A stretch of DNA of 64,000 nucleotides from Chryseobacterium camelliae (GCF_002770595.1 NZ_CP022986.1:2356001-2420000); one strand, 5' to 3'; shown: positions 54,990 through 64,000, counted from the stretch's first letter. Program-made: numbers and translations. The notes: generated by a model from the sequence alone, not told the origin.

Positions 54990-57900
54990 ATGTCAGCACC
55001 AATCCCATATACTGTCCAGAGCGGAGAGACGCTGCAGGACATTGCCAAGAAGCTGGGTATCAAAGACTGGACAAAGCTTAAGGATTATCATAATGCCCAT
55101 TCCGGAACTAAGGTGGGCAACACTCCGTATACAGGGTTTTCTTTAATGACCCCCGCTCCTGATGAAGTGTACCAGCTCAACGGTGAAACACCTCCTCCGG
55201 ATCCGGCACAGGAACAAAAATCGGCGCAGCAGAAACAGGAAGAGGAAAAGAAAAAAGAGGAGGAAAAAAAGAAGAGCGAACAGGCTGCCAAAAGTGAGCA
55301 TGACGGAAAATATTTTGTTGTGCACAATGCAAAATGTGTCTGTGATAAAGCTGAAAACCCTAAACAGACCGCCAACCTCCAGGTAACGACCCATTCGATC
55401 ATTGTGCTTAATGATGAACAAGGGAAACTGGCCGCCACCGATGAGGATAAAACATTTATCCCTGCCGCTGCCACTTTTGGAAAATGCACCCTGAAACCTT
55501 CAGCCGGCGGATACCTTCCCTGTACTGTAGCTCCTGCCCCAAAATGGAATAAAACCTATGAAAGCACGCAGGTAATGGGAAAGAATACGCTGACCGAGAT
55601 ATCTGAATTACCGTGTATGACGGGAGGTAAAATCACCATTTTCAACCACGGCCAGACCGATTCGGTAAGCAATGCCCATGCAGACAATACCAATCCGGCA
55701 GAACTTGCCATGGTGAACCCTGCTGTAGACCAGCCGAAGAGAAAAGAAGACTACCCTTCCGTAACATCCATCACGTTAACCGCTATAGAAAACAGGACCG
55801 ATTTCAAGCCAATAGATTCAAAAAGCAAATCCGGCGCGATACACCTCCGCAAAGATGAAGAAGCCTCCTTTAAAGCCAATCTGAAAAGCGGCAACCGGCA
55901 ATTCACTTCATGGATGGTATACAGCGACCATCAGGGTAAAAAGGAAAACAGGATACTGCTTAAAGAACATATCGGCACTGAATTTTCGCAAAGCTTTGAA
56001 GGGCTAGGGAAATTCAGGATTGAAGGATATGGAAAACCCAAAACTCCGGAATTTGAACAGGGAAAATATGACAAATGTGATCCGACATGTTCCATCGACG
56101 TTGAGGTTGTTGAGAACACCCTTCTTGAACTGGAATGTACCTCCGCAGATTTCACGACACGTATCGACGCTTCCAAAAACAGGAAGTTCAGGAAAGGCGT
56201 CCCATCGGTTTTCAAAGCCAAGTTCTTCATCCCGGATCTTACGGAAGAAGAGAAATCCAGGCTCAGTTTATCCGTACTGGACGCAACAGAAAATACAATT
56301 ACAGAAGGAGTGCAAACCAACGGGGAAAGCTTGACCTTTACGCCTCAGAACAGCAAAGCAAAATATACCGTCCTCGCAAGGTACACCAATGAACAGGGTG
56401 AAGTCATCGAGAAAAAGATATCCGGAGAGACAGAAAGCAATGCCGTACTGGGAATCAGCCACGGTGCCGAGATCGTCAGGCCGGGAACAGACATGTCTTT
56501 CAGTGTTTCAAAAATGAAATATAAATTCGGGGAGGACCATTCCCCTTATGGACTTACCGCTGATGAATCTGCTGAAGTTAAATGGAACCTGAACGGCGTA
56601 CTCCTGGGAACCGGGAAAAATATAACAATACCCGGATCCAGACTGATGGCTCCGGGAAAATATGTTGTGGAAGCCTACAGCATTACAGCCAATGCAGGGA
56701 GCAAAAAAGAAGATGATGACTGGCGTTTTGAAGTGAAACAGAATGTGGTCACTGAAATCAAAGCAGGCAAAAAAGCAAGGACCGGATCGGAAATTCCTTT
56801 TGAGATCGGTAAAACGCTGCTTAATGGTTACGATCCCGCCAAAGACGGACCTATCGTATGGAAAATTACAGGTCCGGCTTCCGGAACGGGAAGCGGGCAA
56901 AAATTCAATTATACCTTCAGGCTGCCTGGTGAATACACCATTGATTGCCTGATGGGCGGACGGGCTTCTGCCACACCGCTGAAACTTAAAGTAACCCAAC
57001 CGAAGATTTTAGTGGAAACCTCCAAATGGATTGATAATGACGGCAGCAGCGGGAACATGATCAAAGAAGCGGGGTACGGGCAGGAAATCAGTGCTTTCGT
57101 AAAATTCGAGGGGCTGCAGGGTGAAGATATGACCCTGCAGATTTATGATAATGACAGCAACGGGGTCAACCTGGTGCATTCTGCCGATGGAAAGCTGCCG
57201 GAAGGCAGCAACGGTACGTTCTGGCCTTTAACGCTGGATAACAGTATCAGGCTTAAGATTGAAGCCAAAGGAATTACAAAAGACGGCAAACTGCATTTCA
57301 TGCTGGTTCCGAAAGATCCGGGCCTGCAAATCCTCAATGGAGATAAGCCTTTAGGGGAATATTTAACCGTTTCCGGTATTCCAAAGATTGTTGACGGCTA
57401 TTTCTGTGATGCCGGAGACACGGAAAAACTATACAACTCCCCTATTGACAAGCCTTTATACTTTAAAGTCTATGCCATTAATATGGTGGATAAAAAGGTG
57501 GAAGTCCATTTTATGACACAGTCTGATCCGTATTTCGGATTTGCATGGAGTGCCAAAACGTGGAAAGACTGGAAGGATGTGAAGGAAAAGTTTTCAAAGG
57601 AGAATTTCTTCCATAAAGCGGAAGGTACCATCAATAAGAAAGGAGAACTGATTGTAAAAGTAGACCCGTCGAAACTCGGGAAGCCTAAAAACTATTTCAA
57701 GATCGCTGCCGTTGTCAAAACGACAGAAGGCGAAGGAAAAGAAGCTAAGGAAATAGCCGCTTATATGGAGAAAACGGACCTTGCGATCCTCTATGCTACC
57801 GCCAAGCTTCCTGATATGGTGGAGAACAAAGGAGCGGTGAAAGTAGGCAGGGAACGGCTGAGCAACATTTTAAACTGCGAAGGGAAGTTCTGTATTAAAA

Positions 57901-59213
57901 AAGGAAGTCCTAAAAGTGAGCTGATCCGGGAAATCAATATCCGCCTGGCCGGATTCGGCGGTAATGTGCCGACGGATGAATTTACGGACCGAACAGAGAA
58001 AATGGTCAAGCAGTTCCAGCGGGACTATATGAAAGTGCCGGAAACCGGAAAAGTCTGCGGCAATGTTTTAAAAGCCATTGATGAATTCCAGCAGAAATAC
58101 CCGATAAATTTTGAGGAGATCAAATGCAAATGCGGTTCCTGCTCAGGATTCGGAAAAGAAAGAAGCAGTGATGAGTACCAGAAAACAACCATCCAGGAAA
58201 AACACAGGAAATATGAATACCCGGGAATCCACAGAAGTCTGATCTGTGCATACAGGGCCTCCCTGTTCTATGTAGAAAAAGATAAAGGGCTGGGATTCAA
58301 AACAAAATGGATCGAATCCGGTTACCGGTGCCATGACCACCCGATCTACATCAGGGACAGGACGACCAATCACTGCGGAAAAGCCATAGACATTCATTAC
58401 AACCTGCTGAGCTCGGGAGAGAGAACCAGGAGCAATGCGGATATGAATAAAATACGGAAAGAGATCTTTATGAAATATACCGGGGCCAAGCAGGACTGGA
58501 ATGCCGGCAAAGATATTTTTTACCTGGAATCTTTTGCCACCACATGGGTGCATTTTGATGTCAGGGAGTTTTCCCAGGCCTACCTGACCAAAAATTATTT
58601 CGTAAAAAGCAATGAGGAGCTTAACGGCAAAAGTATCGTACAGCTTGCAGATGAACTGGGCTTTAAAGATACCTGCAGCTGCAGCGGCCAGTTTGCCACT
58701 CCTGCTCCGAATAAGAATTCTGAAGGGAATACGGAACGTGTGGATCCTAAAACGCTTAAAGCCAGTGACCAGCTGGTTGCCTTTATCAAAGACTGGGAAA
58801 AGCTGATGAAAAATCCTTATAATGACAAGCATGATTATTGCACGATCGGGTATGGCCACCTGATCAAAAAGAAGAAGTGTGAAGACATTACCATCCCTGC
58901 AGAGTTTAAAAACGGGATCACAGAGGAGGAAGCCACCAGATTATTCAAAGAAGACCTGGTGGAATTTGAAAAGGCTGTTCAGAGAGATGTGACGGTTAAA
59001 CTGTATCAGCGGGAATTCGATGCACTGGTTGACCTGTTATTCAATTGCGGCGCTTATTTCCTAAGTGCTAATAAAGCGCCTAAGCTGTATAAAAACCTGC
59101 TGGATGAAAAATATGAAGAGGCGGCTAAAGAATTTCTGGATATAGAAAATAAAACCAGGAGAAAGCAGAACTATGAAATGTTTATCAACGGAAATTATGA
59201 TTCGACACATTAA
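54990..59213 (+). CDS. Evolved PAAR-like effector: LysM, DUF4280, M15 and GH24
   Basis: 1407 aa. LysM near residues 5-50 (YTVQSGETLQDIAKKLG); a Glu/Lys-rich linker at about 70-100; DUF4280 PAAR-like domain at about 104-215 (KCVCDKAENPKQTANL, PSAGGYLPCTVAPAPKW), which would cap the VgrG tip. Ig-like beta domains fill about 250-950. At about 1005-1065 lies a peptidoglycan-binding unit (KMVKQFQRDYMKVPETG). An M15-type DD/LD-carboxypeptidase follows (ESGYR; His1128 and Asp1134 in NHCGKAIDIH; His1188 in WVHFDV). The C-terminus is a GH24 lysozyme (Glu1270 in DWEKLMKNPYND, CTIGYGH, DALVDLLFNCG). Two different peptidoglycan hydrolases in one spike protein make a strong antibacterial effector candidate. 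Confidence 0.85.
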   Translation: MSAPIPYTVQSGETLQDIAKKLGIKDWTKLKDYHNAHSGTKVGNTPYTGFSLMTPAPDEVYQLNGETPPPDPAQEQKSAQQKQEEEKKKEEEKKKSEQAAKSEHDGKYFVVHNAKCVCDKAENPKQTANLQVTTHSIIVLNDEQGKLAATDEDKTFIPAAATFGKCTLKPSAGGYLPCTVAPAPKWNKTYESTQVMGKNTLTEISELPCMTGGKITIFNHGQTDSVSNAHADNTNPAELAMVNPAVDQPKRKEDYPSVTSITLTAIENRTDFKPIDSKSKSGAIHLRKDEEASFKANLKSGNRQFTSWMVYSDHQGKKENRILLKEHIGTEFSQSFEGLGKFRIEGYGKPKTPEFEQGKYDKCDPTCSIDVEVVENTLLELECTSADFTTRIDASKNRKFRKGVPSVFKAKFFIPDLTEEEKSRLSLSVLDATENTITEGVQTNGESLTFTPQNSKAKYTVLARYTNEQGEVIEKKISGETESNAVLGISHGAEIVRPGTDMSFSVSKMKYKFGEDHSPYGLTADESAEVKWNLNGVLLGTGKNITIPGSRLMAPGKYVVEAYSITANAGSKKEDDDWRFEVKQNVVTEIKAGKKARTGSEIPFEIGKTLLNGYDPAKDGPIVWKITGPASGTGSGQKFNYTFRLPGEYTIDCLMGGRASATPLKLKVTQPKILVETSKWIDNDGSSGNMIKEAGYGQEISAFVKFEGLQGEDMTLQIYDNDSNGVNLVHSADGKLPEGSNGTFWPLTLDNSIRLKIEAKGITKDGKLHFMLVPKDPGLQILNGDKPLGEYLTVSGIPKIVDGYFCDAGDTEKLYNSPIDKPLYFKVYAINMVDKKVEVHFMTQSDPYFGFAWSAKTWKDWKDVKEKFSKENFFHKAEGTINKKGELIVKVDPSKLGKPKNYFKIAAVVKTTEGEGKEAKEIAAYMEKTDLAILYATAKLPDMVENKGAVKVGRERLSNILNCEGKFCIKKGSPKSELIREINIRLAGFGGNVPTDEFTDRTEKMVKQFQRDYMKVPETGKVCGNVLKAIDEFQQKYPINFEEIKCKCGSCSGFGKERSSDEYQKTTIQEKHRKYEYPGIHRSLICAYRASLFYVEKDKGLGFKTKWIESGYRCHDHPIYIRDRTTNHCGKAIDIHYNLLSSGERTRSNADMNKIRKEIFMKYTGAKQDWNAGKDIFYLESFATTWVHFDVREFSQAYLTKNYFVKSNEELNGKSIVQLADELGFKDTCSCSGQFATPAPNKNSEGNTERVDPKTLKASDQLVAFIKDWEKLMKNPYNDKHDYCTIGYGHLIKKKKCEDITIPAEFKNGITEEEATRLFKEDLVEFEKAVQRDVTVKLYQREFDALVDLLFNCGAYFLSANKAPKLYKNLLDEKYEEAAKEFLDIENKTRRKQNYEMFINGNYDSTH

Positions 59214-60165
59214 GTTATTTTTGATTGTAACAGCGGTTTCTTTTGCAGGCCTGAACTGCAGGAAAAAAGAGCCGGAAGCAGTTAACAGGATTTCCGGAAC
59301 TGAAAAAAGCGACAGCATCCGGAAGCATAATAATAACCTTGAGCATTACGCAAGATGGAAATATGCACCGAATAAAAAAAGCCGGGATTATCAGGAATAC
59401 ACGTTATATATAAGCAAGGATTCCATGAAGGTTTTTAATGGTGATACCGAAGTCTGTTCCGGAGAAATCGTACAGGAAAAAAACACCTATGCCGGATATT
59501 TTAAAAGTGCGGCAACAGGTAAACAGATCAGAGCGCAGCTGAAAAAAGACTTTTCCATTGCAGGAACGGACAACCTTCTGGTCATCCTGAATGCGGACGG
59601 GGATATTGCAAAAAAGGGCTGTCAGTTTCCGTTCAATGAGGTATTTATTGCAGACGGGTATTTGTTCTTTTACAAAGACGGCTACCATGCCTTTATATCT
59701 GACCACAGCTCAGAAAAGACTGCCGGAGATCCGGACCGGATTACCTTTTCCGAATTACCACTGCCCTATCAGAAAAAGATCGATTACAAAAATGCACAAT
59801 ACCGTCTGCTCCCTGTAAAAGGGACTTCCGGGCTTTCAGAATTTTCCTGCGGAGAACCTGAAATGCGCTATATTCCTCTCGAAAAAACAAAAAAAGCAGA
59901 ACTCATCCTGGTTCCTATGGATTGCGGCGATGCCCCTTACCGCTATTACCTGCTGTCTGTTGTTAACCATCAGGTGGTCTCAAATGTTTACGTGGAAGGA
60001 GAACTGTATGAACCTGAAAATTTGGACAACCCGGAAATTACCCGCTTCAGCATCAGCAAAGAATCTGTACTAACGGTGGAAACGACCAATAAGGATTTTT
60101 CAGGTAAAAACACGGAGAAAAGCTATATTATTGATAAACGGGGCCGGATTATTGAGTATCATTGA
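59173..60165 (+). CDS. Envelope protein overlapping the effector, candidate immunity
   Basis: Up to 330 aa; the ATG at 59197 would start a cleaner signal sequence (MIRHIKLFLIVTAVSFAG, then LNC, a weak lipobox). The frame overlaps the end of the 1407-aa gene by 41 bp (17 bp from the later start). The mature part is mixed beta (YTLYISKDSMKVFNGDTEVC, GYLFFYKDGYHAFIS). The tight overlap with a muramidase/peptidase effector and a periplasmic address are what an immunity protein would show. No lysozyme-inhibitor motif recognised. Confidence 0.62.
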   Translation: MKCLSTEIMIRHIKLFLIVTAVSFAGLNCRKKEPEAVNRISGTEKSDSIRKHNNNLEHYARWKYAPNKKSRDYQEYTLYISKDSMKVFNGDTEVCSGEIVQEKNTYAGYFKSAATGKQIRAQLKKDFSIAGTDNLLVILNADGDIAKKGCQFPFNEVFIADGYLFFYKDGYHAFISDHSSEKTAGDPDRITFSELPLPYQKKIDYKNAQYRLLPVKGTSGLSEFSCGEPEMRYIPLEKTKKAELILVPMDCGDAPYRYYLLSVVNHQVVSNVYVEGELYEPENLDNPEITRFSISKESVLTVETTNKDFSGKNTEKSYIIDKRGRIIEYH

Positions 60166-60322
60166 CATGCCCCACCCGGGCTGAGCAACCGTTGAAATAT
60201 GTATACCGTCTTTTTCTTTCTAAAAATATATGGGTGAAAATCCGGGCTACCGCAGTTGGTGCCCATATGTAAGAAAAGCACAATAAGACTTCACCAACTA
60301 TATAACCCCAGCCTCAGCAACC

Positions 60323-60673
60323 CTATTCTTTGCCTAGCAATTGCCTGAGGAATGCAATCTCCTCATCTTTATCCTTAAGCCGCTGCTCGTACTGTTCTAT
60401 CAGCTTTTCCGGATTCTGATTTTGATAAATGAAACCATTATTTCCACCATGAACATTATCATAATTAAATGATAGTCCATCACCGCTCAGGAAATCCAGC
60501 ACACTGACTTCCAGCGTCTTTGCAATATCTTCCACCTGATGAAAATCCGGTTTGGTTTTGTCGTTTTCAAAATTGGAATAGGTCTTTTGGGAAACCCGGA
60601 GCACTTCTGCCAGGTATTCCTGCGTAAAGTTTTTATTGATCCTCGCTTTTTTCAGTTTTTCTCCCAGCGTCAT
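60323..60673 (-). CDS. XRE-family transcriptional regulator
   Basis: 116 aa from the Met at 60673 (an earlier Met at 60694 is less likely). The Cro/CI helix-turn-helix is at about residues 2-60 (LGEKLKKARINKNFTQEYLAEVL, with VSQKTYSNFENDKTKPD). A coiled coil follows (EKLIEQYEQRLKDKDEEIAFLRQLL), suited for dimerisation. It is divergent from the lipoprotein gene at 60823 and may control it or the neighbouring T6SS cargo. Confidence 0.85.
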   Translation of the reverse strand: MTLGEKLKKARINKNFTQEYLAEVLRVSQKTYSNFENDKTKPDFHQVEDIAKTLEVSVLDFLSGDGLSFNYDNVHGGNNGFIYQNQNPEKLIEQYEQRLKDKDEEIAFLRQLLGKE

Positions 60674-60822
60674 AGCACAATTTATTTTTATCAAAAGTAC
60701 ATATTTTTTTCTTTCAGAAAAAGGCTACGGAAATCAGTAATTTTTTACTGTATTTTCTCAGATTGTTTTTCACACCTTTGTATAGTAAGAAAAATTATTT
60801 ATATTTAACCTATTAAAAACTA

Positions 60823-62160
60823 ATGCTTATGATGCGAAAATTAATTTCGTGGCTGTCTTTCATGATGGCGTTCTGCCTTGTCCTGCTTTCCTGTGTCCAT
60901 GATGAGATCTATACTTCTTCCGATCCGGCGTCTAAGGAATACCATTCCAAGAGCCTCTGGAAAGAAGATGAGAAGTATATTAAAAATGTCATGAAAATCT
61001 ACTCAGAACATTATGAAGAAATAAAGAAGGGAGCCGGTGAACCGATGTGGGATTATGCAATGACCATGGACCGGTTTTATGAAAGCTTCCTGATGGTTCC
61101 GGTGGCTGAGCATGGAAAAGTTGTTGCGGTACTGAATGTGCCGAGGAAAGGACAGAGGGTTTATTTTACCTATACCCAGGTACAGAATGATATGGCATTT
61201 TTCCAGAACCTGATGTCCTCAAGGCTCAAAAGGGCAGAGACGACCCTAATGGATAATACAGCGGGAAAGTTAGTCTGTACAACCAAGACCATTTCAATGT
61301 TTTACCCGGATAATGAAAGTGATCCTGATGGCCCAGGACATTGGGAATCGCATCATGTGACGGAATGCAAGAGCCAGCAGCTGGAGAGCTGTGTCGGTGA
61401 AGTGCTTCCTGACGGTACATGCCTTGGAGGAGGCGGGAATGATCCGGGCTATCCCTACCCCGGAGGAGGAGGCGAAGATCCGCAGCCGGAACCTTATGAT
61501 CCTTGTGAGAAAGGAAAAGATTTGTTAAAACCTTCAAAAGGAAATATTAAAACTCTTATTACCAATGGCATGTATTCTTATATTAATAACAGTAGCACTG
61601 GAGAAGCCGGAATATATTTAAAGAAAGACAATTTAGGGAATATTACGTCAGAGGTAGCTCCATATACAGCAGGTGCAGCATTACCGATTAAAACCGGAGG
61701 TAAATATTTTAGTGCTATACATACTCACCCAACTGATGCATACCCGATGTTCTCATGGACTGATATTTATGCATTATATAAATTAGAAATACAGTCAGCA
61801 CAATATAATGAAGGATATTCTAGTTTATTATTAGTCTGTCAGGATGATAATGGAGTGAAACAAACTTATGTTATTATGTTTGAAAATATAGGCTCTTATA
61901 TGGAGGATGTCTTTAATAACCCAGAGAATATAGGATGTAGCCATCAAGAAATTAAGGATAGAATGGACCTTATATTAGAAGATAAATACAAAAAAGAAGC
62001 AGATAAAAGTGTTCCTAATTATGAAAGCGCTTTTCTACAAGTAACTTTTGGAACTAACGTAGGACTTTATAAAGCAAATGCAGATTTATCAGGATTTAGT
62101 AAATTAGAAATACAATCCAATATAGCTGATTCTATCGTAATACCAATCAATTGTAATTAA
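60823..62160 (+). CDS. Lipoprotein with JAB/MPN-like C-terminal domain
   Basis: 445 aa. Lipobox LLSC near residue 24. Residues about 25-200 form one domain (YIKNVMKIYSEHYEEIKKG ... YAMTMDRFYESFLMVPV). A Gly/Pro-rich linker (GGGGNDPGYPYPGGGGEDPQ) at about 205-225 leads to a different C-terminal part with IHTHPTDAYPMFSWTDIY. This has the JAMM zinc pattern H-x-H-x8-S-x2-D (His300, His302, Ser311, Asp314), which points to a metallo-isopeptidase or RadC/toxin-like JAB fold. From about 61530 the DNA turns clearly more A+T-rich, so the C-terminal part looks swapped in. Substrate unknown. Confidence 0.68.
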   Translation: MLMMRKLISWLSFMMAFCLVLLSCVHDEIYTSSDPASKEYHSKSLWKEDEKYIKNVMKIYSEHYEEIKKGAGEPMWDYAMTMDRFYESFLMVPVAEHGKVVAVLNVPRKGQRVYFTYTQVQNDMAFFQNLMSSRLKRAETTLMDNTAGKLVCTTKTISMFYPDNESDPDGPGHWESHHVTECKSQQLESCVGEVLPDGTCLGGGGNDPGYPYPGGGGEDPQPEPYDPCEKGKDLLKPSKGNIKTLITNGMYSYINNSSTGEAGIYLKKDNLGNITSEVAPYTAGAALPIKTGGKYFSAIHTHPTDAYPMFSWTDIYALYKLEIQSAQYNEGYSSLLLVCQDDNGVKQTYVIMFENIGSYMEDVFNNPENIGCSHQEIKDRMDLILEDKYKKEADKSVPNYESAFLQVTFGTNVGLYKANADLSGFSKLEIQSNIADSIVIPINCN

Positions 62161-62169
62161 AATAAAATC

Positions 62170-62790
62170 ATGAAAAAAACATCCATTATATTAATCTTAT
62201 TAATATCACTTACTCTAAAAGGTCAAACAATAATTGATATTAATGATTCCACCTATTCTAATTGGAGTAACAATGACTATAATTACTACAAAAAAGATAT
62301 GCATAATCTATTAGATATATTTCAAGGCACATATATATATACGAATGGTAACACAAGTTTTAAGATTATTCTAAAGAAAATGATTAAACAACCCGAAGGT
62401 TTACACTATGAAGATATGATTATTGGAGAATACCAATATGTAGAGAATGGAACAGAAAAAATTAATACTCTATCAAATCTTGACATTAGTTATTCTAATC
62501 AGTTTTTAAAACATGGTATTGCAGGAAATGGAATTATAGCTAATATTTATAACAGATTATGGAAATGCCCTCAATGTAATCCTAATGAAAAGAGATTAAT
62601 TTTGAGAATTAGAGATAAGTCAACCGACAGGTATGCAAATATGATATTACGAAGGACAACAATTGATAATAAGGAAGTATTGCAAGTTAAAATTAACAAT
62701 ATAAACGGTGTGACTTATGACGTAGAGCATGAAAGCCCTCCTGCAAATTTTTCTTTACCAATCGGAGAATTTACAATGAAAAAACTATAA
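62170..62790 (+). CDS. DUF6705-like secreted protein
   Basis: 206 aa with a Sec signal peptide (about 1-18, ending LKGQ). DLLDIFQGTYIY (actual HNLLDIFQGTYIYTNG), FKIILKKMIKQPEG and MIIGEYQYVENGTEK recall the DUF6705 family of Chryseobacterium, which I know only from memory. It starts 9 bp after the JAB-like lipoprotein gene and shares its A+T-rich composition, so it probably moved in with that domain. A role as its immunity or partner protein is possible. Confidence 0.6.
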   Translation: MKKTSIILILLISLTLKGQTIIDINDSTYSNWSNNDYNYYKKDMHNLLDIFQGTYIYTNGNTSFKIILKKMIKQPEGLHYEDMIIGEYQYVENGTEKINTLSNLDISYSNQFLKHGIAGNGIIANIYNRLWKCPQCNPNEKRLILRIRDKSTDRYANMILRRTTIDNKEVLQVKINNINGVTYDVEHESPPANFSLPIGEFTMKKL

Positions 62791-63140
62791 GATGAAATTT
62801 AGTTGATTTTTCAATCATGAAAAGATCTTTACAAATGGACCAGGCAAATAGAATATTACTAAAAAAAACAATTAATTCTTGCCTGTATCATAAAGTATAA
62901 ATTCTATTATGATATGATGAAAAACAAATCAAAATTTAAAACTCCTGCCCTGAAAACTTGGATCATATGCAGGATACTCCTAACGGAAAACTCTGCGAAA
63001 AATGCTCCAAGTGCGTGATTGATTTTACAGATAAATCAGATCAACAGGTACAGAAGATTATATGAGGTGCTTCAAAGAGGTAAGATTCTTAAGAATGTAA
63101 GATCATAGGCTAATATTGTTTTCAATAAAAAAATACATTT
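62791..63140. other. 350-bp stretch with a decayed remnant
   Basis: It holds the broken remnant at 62917-63065 and otherwise A+T-rich DNA. No terminator or consensus promoter was recognised. Confidence 0.5.
62917..63065 (+). pseudogene. Remnant of a Cys-rich N-terminal protein module
   Basis: MKNKSKFKTP is read in one frame from 62917. One base out, the frame continues CPENLDHMQDTPNGKLCEK, CSKCVIDFTDKSDQQV to a TGA at 63063-63065. Joined, this is the N-terminal module found in many Bacteroidetes proteins (CPENW..M....G.FC..C.K.V.DFT). A single missing base separates the halves and nothing follows. It is a degraded fragment too short for standard gene callers. Confidence 0.6.
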
Positions 63141-64000
63141 ATGAAAAAAAATTATACAATTATATTCATACTATTTTTGACCTCTTTTTACTATTCCCAA
63201 AACGTTCCCAAAGACTCCTTGTATGGAAATATTAGGAAAATCAGAGAAAAAGTTTTGTTCCTCACTAAAAAAGAAAACCCTCAATTGCTTTACTATGACG
63301 ATTATGGCCATTCAGGATTCATGGGACCTGAGTCTACTAAAGTCCGCTTTTTTGATACTTGGTTCTCATCAGAAATTTGTTATTACATCAATAATGAAAG
63401 ATATTTTAATAAAGACAGAAAAATCACACATGATATCTGGTACGGAAAGAATGATAGTATAAGGAAATCTTACCAATTTGTATATGATGATACAAACAGA
63501 CTGATCAGAAAGATTGATTCTTCCTTGGGAATAGAAACCCATTATTATTCTAATTACGGAGATGAAAATATTATCAGTGAAAATTTGAAATATCATTTAT
63601 TTTCCCATACTTATAAAAAATACAGGGATGGAAAACTTATACTCTCTAAAAACTTCGATAATAATGGGACGGCGTATGAGCATAAATATGCATATAATTT
63701 GAATGGTAAATTATCTTACAGGATATATAAAAATCCAAACACTTGGAAAAAGATTGATAAAAGAAGTTTTTCATATGGTATACAGGATTCTATTGGAAAA
63801 ATTTATAAAGATATTATTAACTTTTATGATGATAGAAACAGAATTATAGAATCGTGCAGTTATGATTTATATGAAGATGAAAAACATGAAAATCCCGTTA
63901 TTACAACTAGAATACAATATATTTACCTAGGAAATAATTTGATCACAAAAATCCAAAAATATAAAGAAGGGCCTGCCAGTTATTATAACTACAGATATGA
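63141..64000 (+). CDS. Secreted YD/RHS-like protein, cut by window edge
   Basis: The frame from ATG 63141 has no stop to the end of the window (286 codons seen). A Sec signal peptide (MKKNYTIIFILFLTSFYYSQ) is followed by repeated strands of the type YQFVYDDTNRLIRKID, YAYNLNGKLSYRIYKN and INFYDDRNRIIESCSY. These resemble the YD-like repeats of small secreted Bacteroidetes proteins. It is A+T-rich like the preceding genes. The C-terminus is outside the window, so a toxin or sorting domain cannot be judged. Confidence 0.72.
   Translation, partial: MKKNYTIIFILFLTSFYYSQNVPKDSLYGNIRKIREKVLFLTKKENPQLLYYDDYGHSGFMGPESTKVRFFDTWFSSEICYYINNERYFNKDRKITHDIWYGKNDSIRKSYQFVYDDTNRLIRKIDSSLGIETHYYSNYGDENIISENLKYHLFSHTYKKYRDGKLILSKNFDNNGTAYEHKYAYNLNGKLSYRIYKNPNTWKKIDKRSFSYGIQDSIGKIYKDIINFYDDRNRIIESCSYDLYEDEKHENPVITTRIQYIYLGNNLITKIQKYKEGPASYYNYRY

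Noticed and set aside
63223..63596. Short frames on both strands near the right edge
   Set aside because: They lie inside the longer signal-peptide-bearing frame starting at 63141, which stays open to the window end.
1..64000. CRISPR array, rRNA or tRNA genes
   Set aside because: No regularly spaced repeats, no rRNA-like sequence and no convincing cloverleaf was seen on either strand, although a dedicated tRNA scan was not possible.

Overview
The window looks like the chromosome of a Weeksellaceae flavobacterium, most likely Chryseobacterium or a close relative. The reasons are: several proteins with type IX secretion (T9SS) C-terminal signals (three type B, two type A); Bacteroidetes promoters of the TAnnTTTG class in front of many genes; few Shine-Dalgarno sequences; a subtype-iii (Bacteroidetes) T6SS VgrG/DUF4280 island; and several families I know mainly from Chryseobacterium. 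No rRNA, tRNA, CRISPR array, transposase or phage integrase was seen. The genus call is from memory of families, not from a search.

Layout. 1-767: 3' part of tsf (EF-Ts). 954-11161: three tandem paralogous giant T9SS type-B surface proteins. 11318-14971: small secreted proteins and lipoproteins, including three members of one family, with trmB between the first two. 15105-16916 (minus): rplM-rpsI-rpsB. 17141-25361: housekeeping block with an IcmF-type fused acyl-CoA mutase, a Dph6-like PP-loop ATPase, a class-C beta-lactamase-fold serine hydrolase, ruvC and small lipoproteins. 25436-33806 (minus, visibly A+T-rich): an accessory island with three DUF2931-type lipoprotein genes in different states of decay, duplicated membrane-protein genes, gene fragments, and a metzincin-type protease without a Sec signal. 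33876-37709: an uncharacterised 1277-aa protein. 38072-48956: a DUF4407 membrane protein, twin T9SS M43 metalloproteases, guaB, and an ECF sigma/anti-sigma-like/DUF4252 operon. 49386-60165: an orphan VgrG island carrying several putative T6SS effectors and partner genes, ending in a 1407-aa LysM-DUF4280-M15-GH24 protein. 60323-64000: an XRE regulator, a lipoprotein with a JAB/MPN-like C-terminal domain, a DUF6705-like protein, a decayed remnant, and a gene running off the right edge.

How the parts fit. Two regions look like inter-bacterial conflict loci. In 49386-60165, VgrG and DUF4280 (PAAR-like) spike parts sit with a DUF3289-type protein, a Cys-His papain-like protein and a dual peptidoglycan hydrolase, each followed by a small lipoprotein or membrane gene that could be its immunity factor. 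In 25436-33806, a likely toxic protease is followed by a secreted partner gene and then by repeated DUF2931 lipoproteins. Each lipoprotein start overlaps the 3' remnant of another gene, and direct repeats of about 0.7 kb show recent duplication. This resembles an orphan-immunity array. No T6SS sheath, baseplate or ClpV genes are in the window, so secretion would rely on a main cluster elsewhere.

Limits: family names come from motif recognition. Nothing was searched or aligned by computer, and the frameshifts noted could be sequencing errors.
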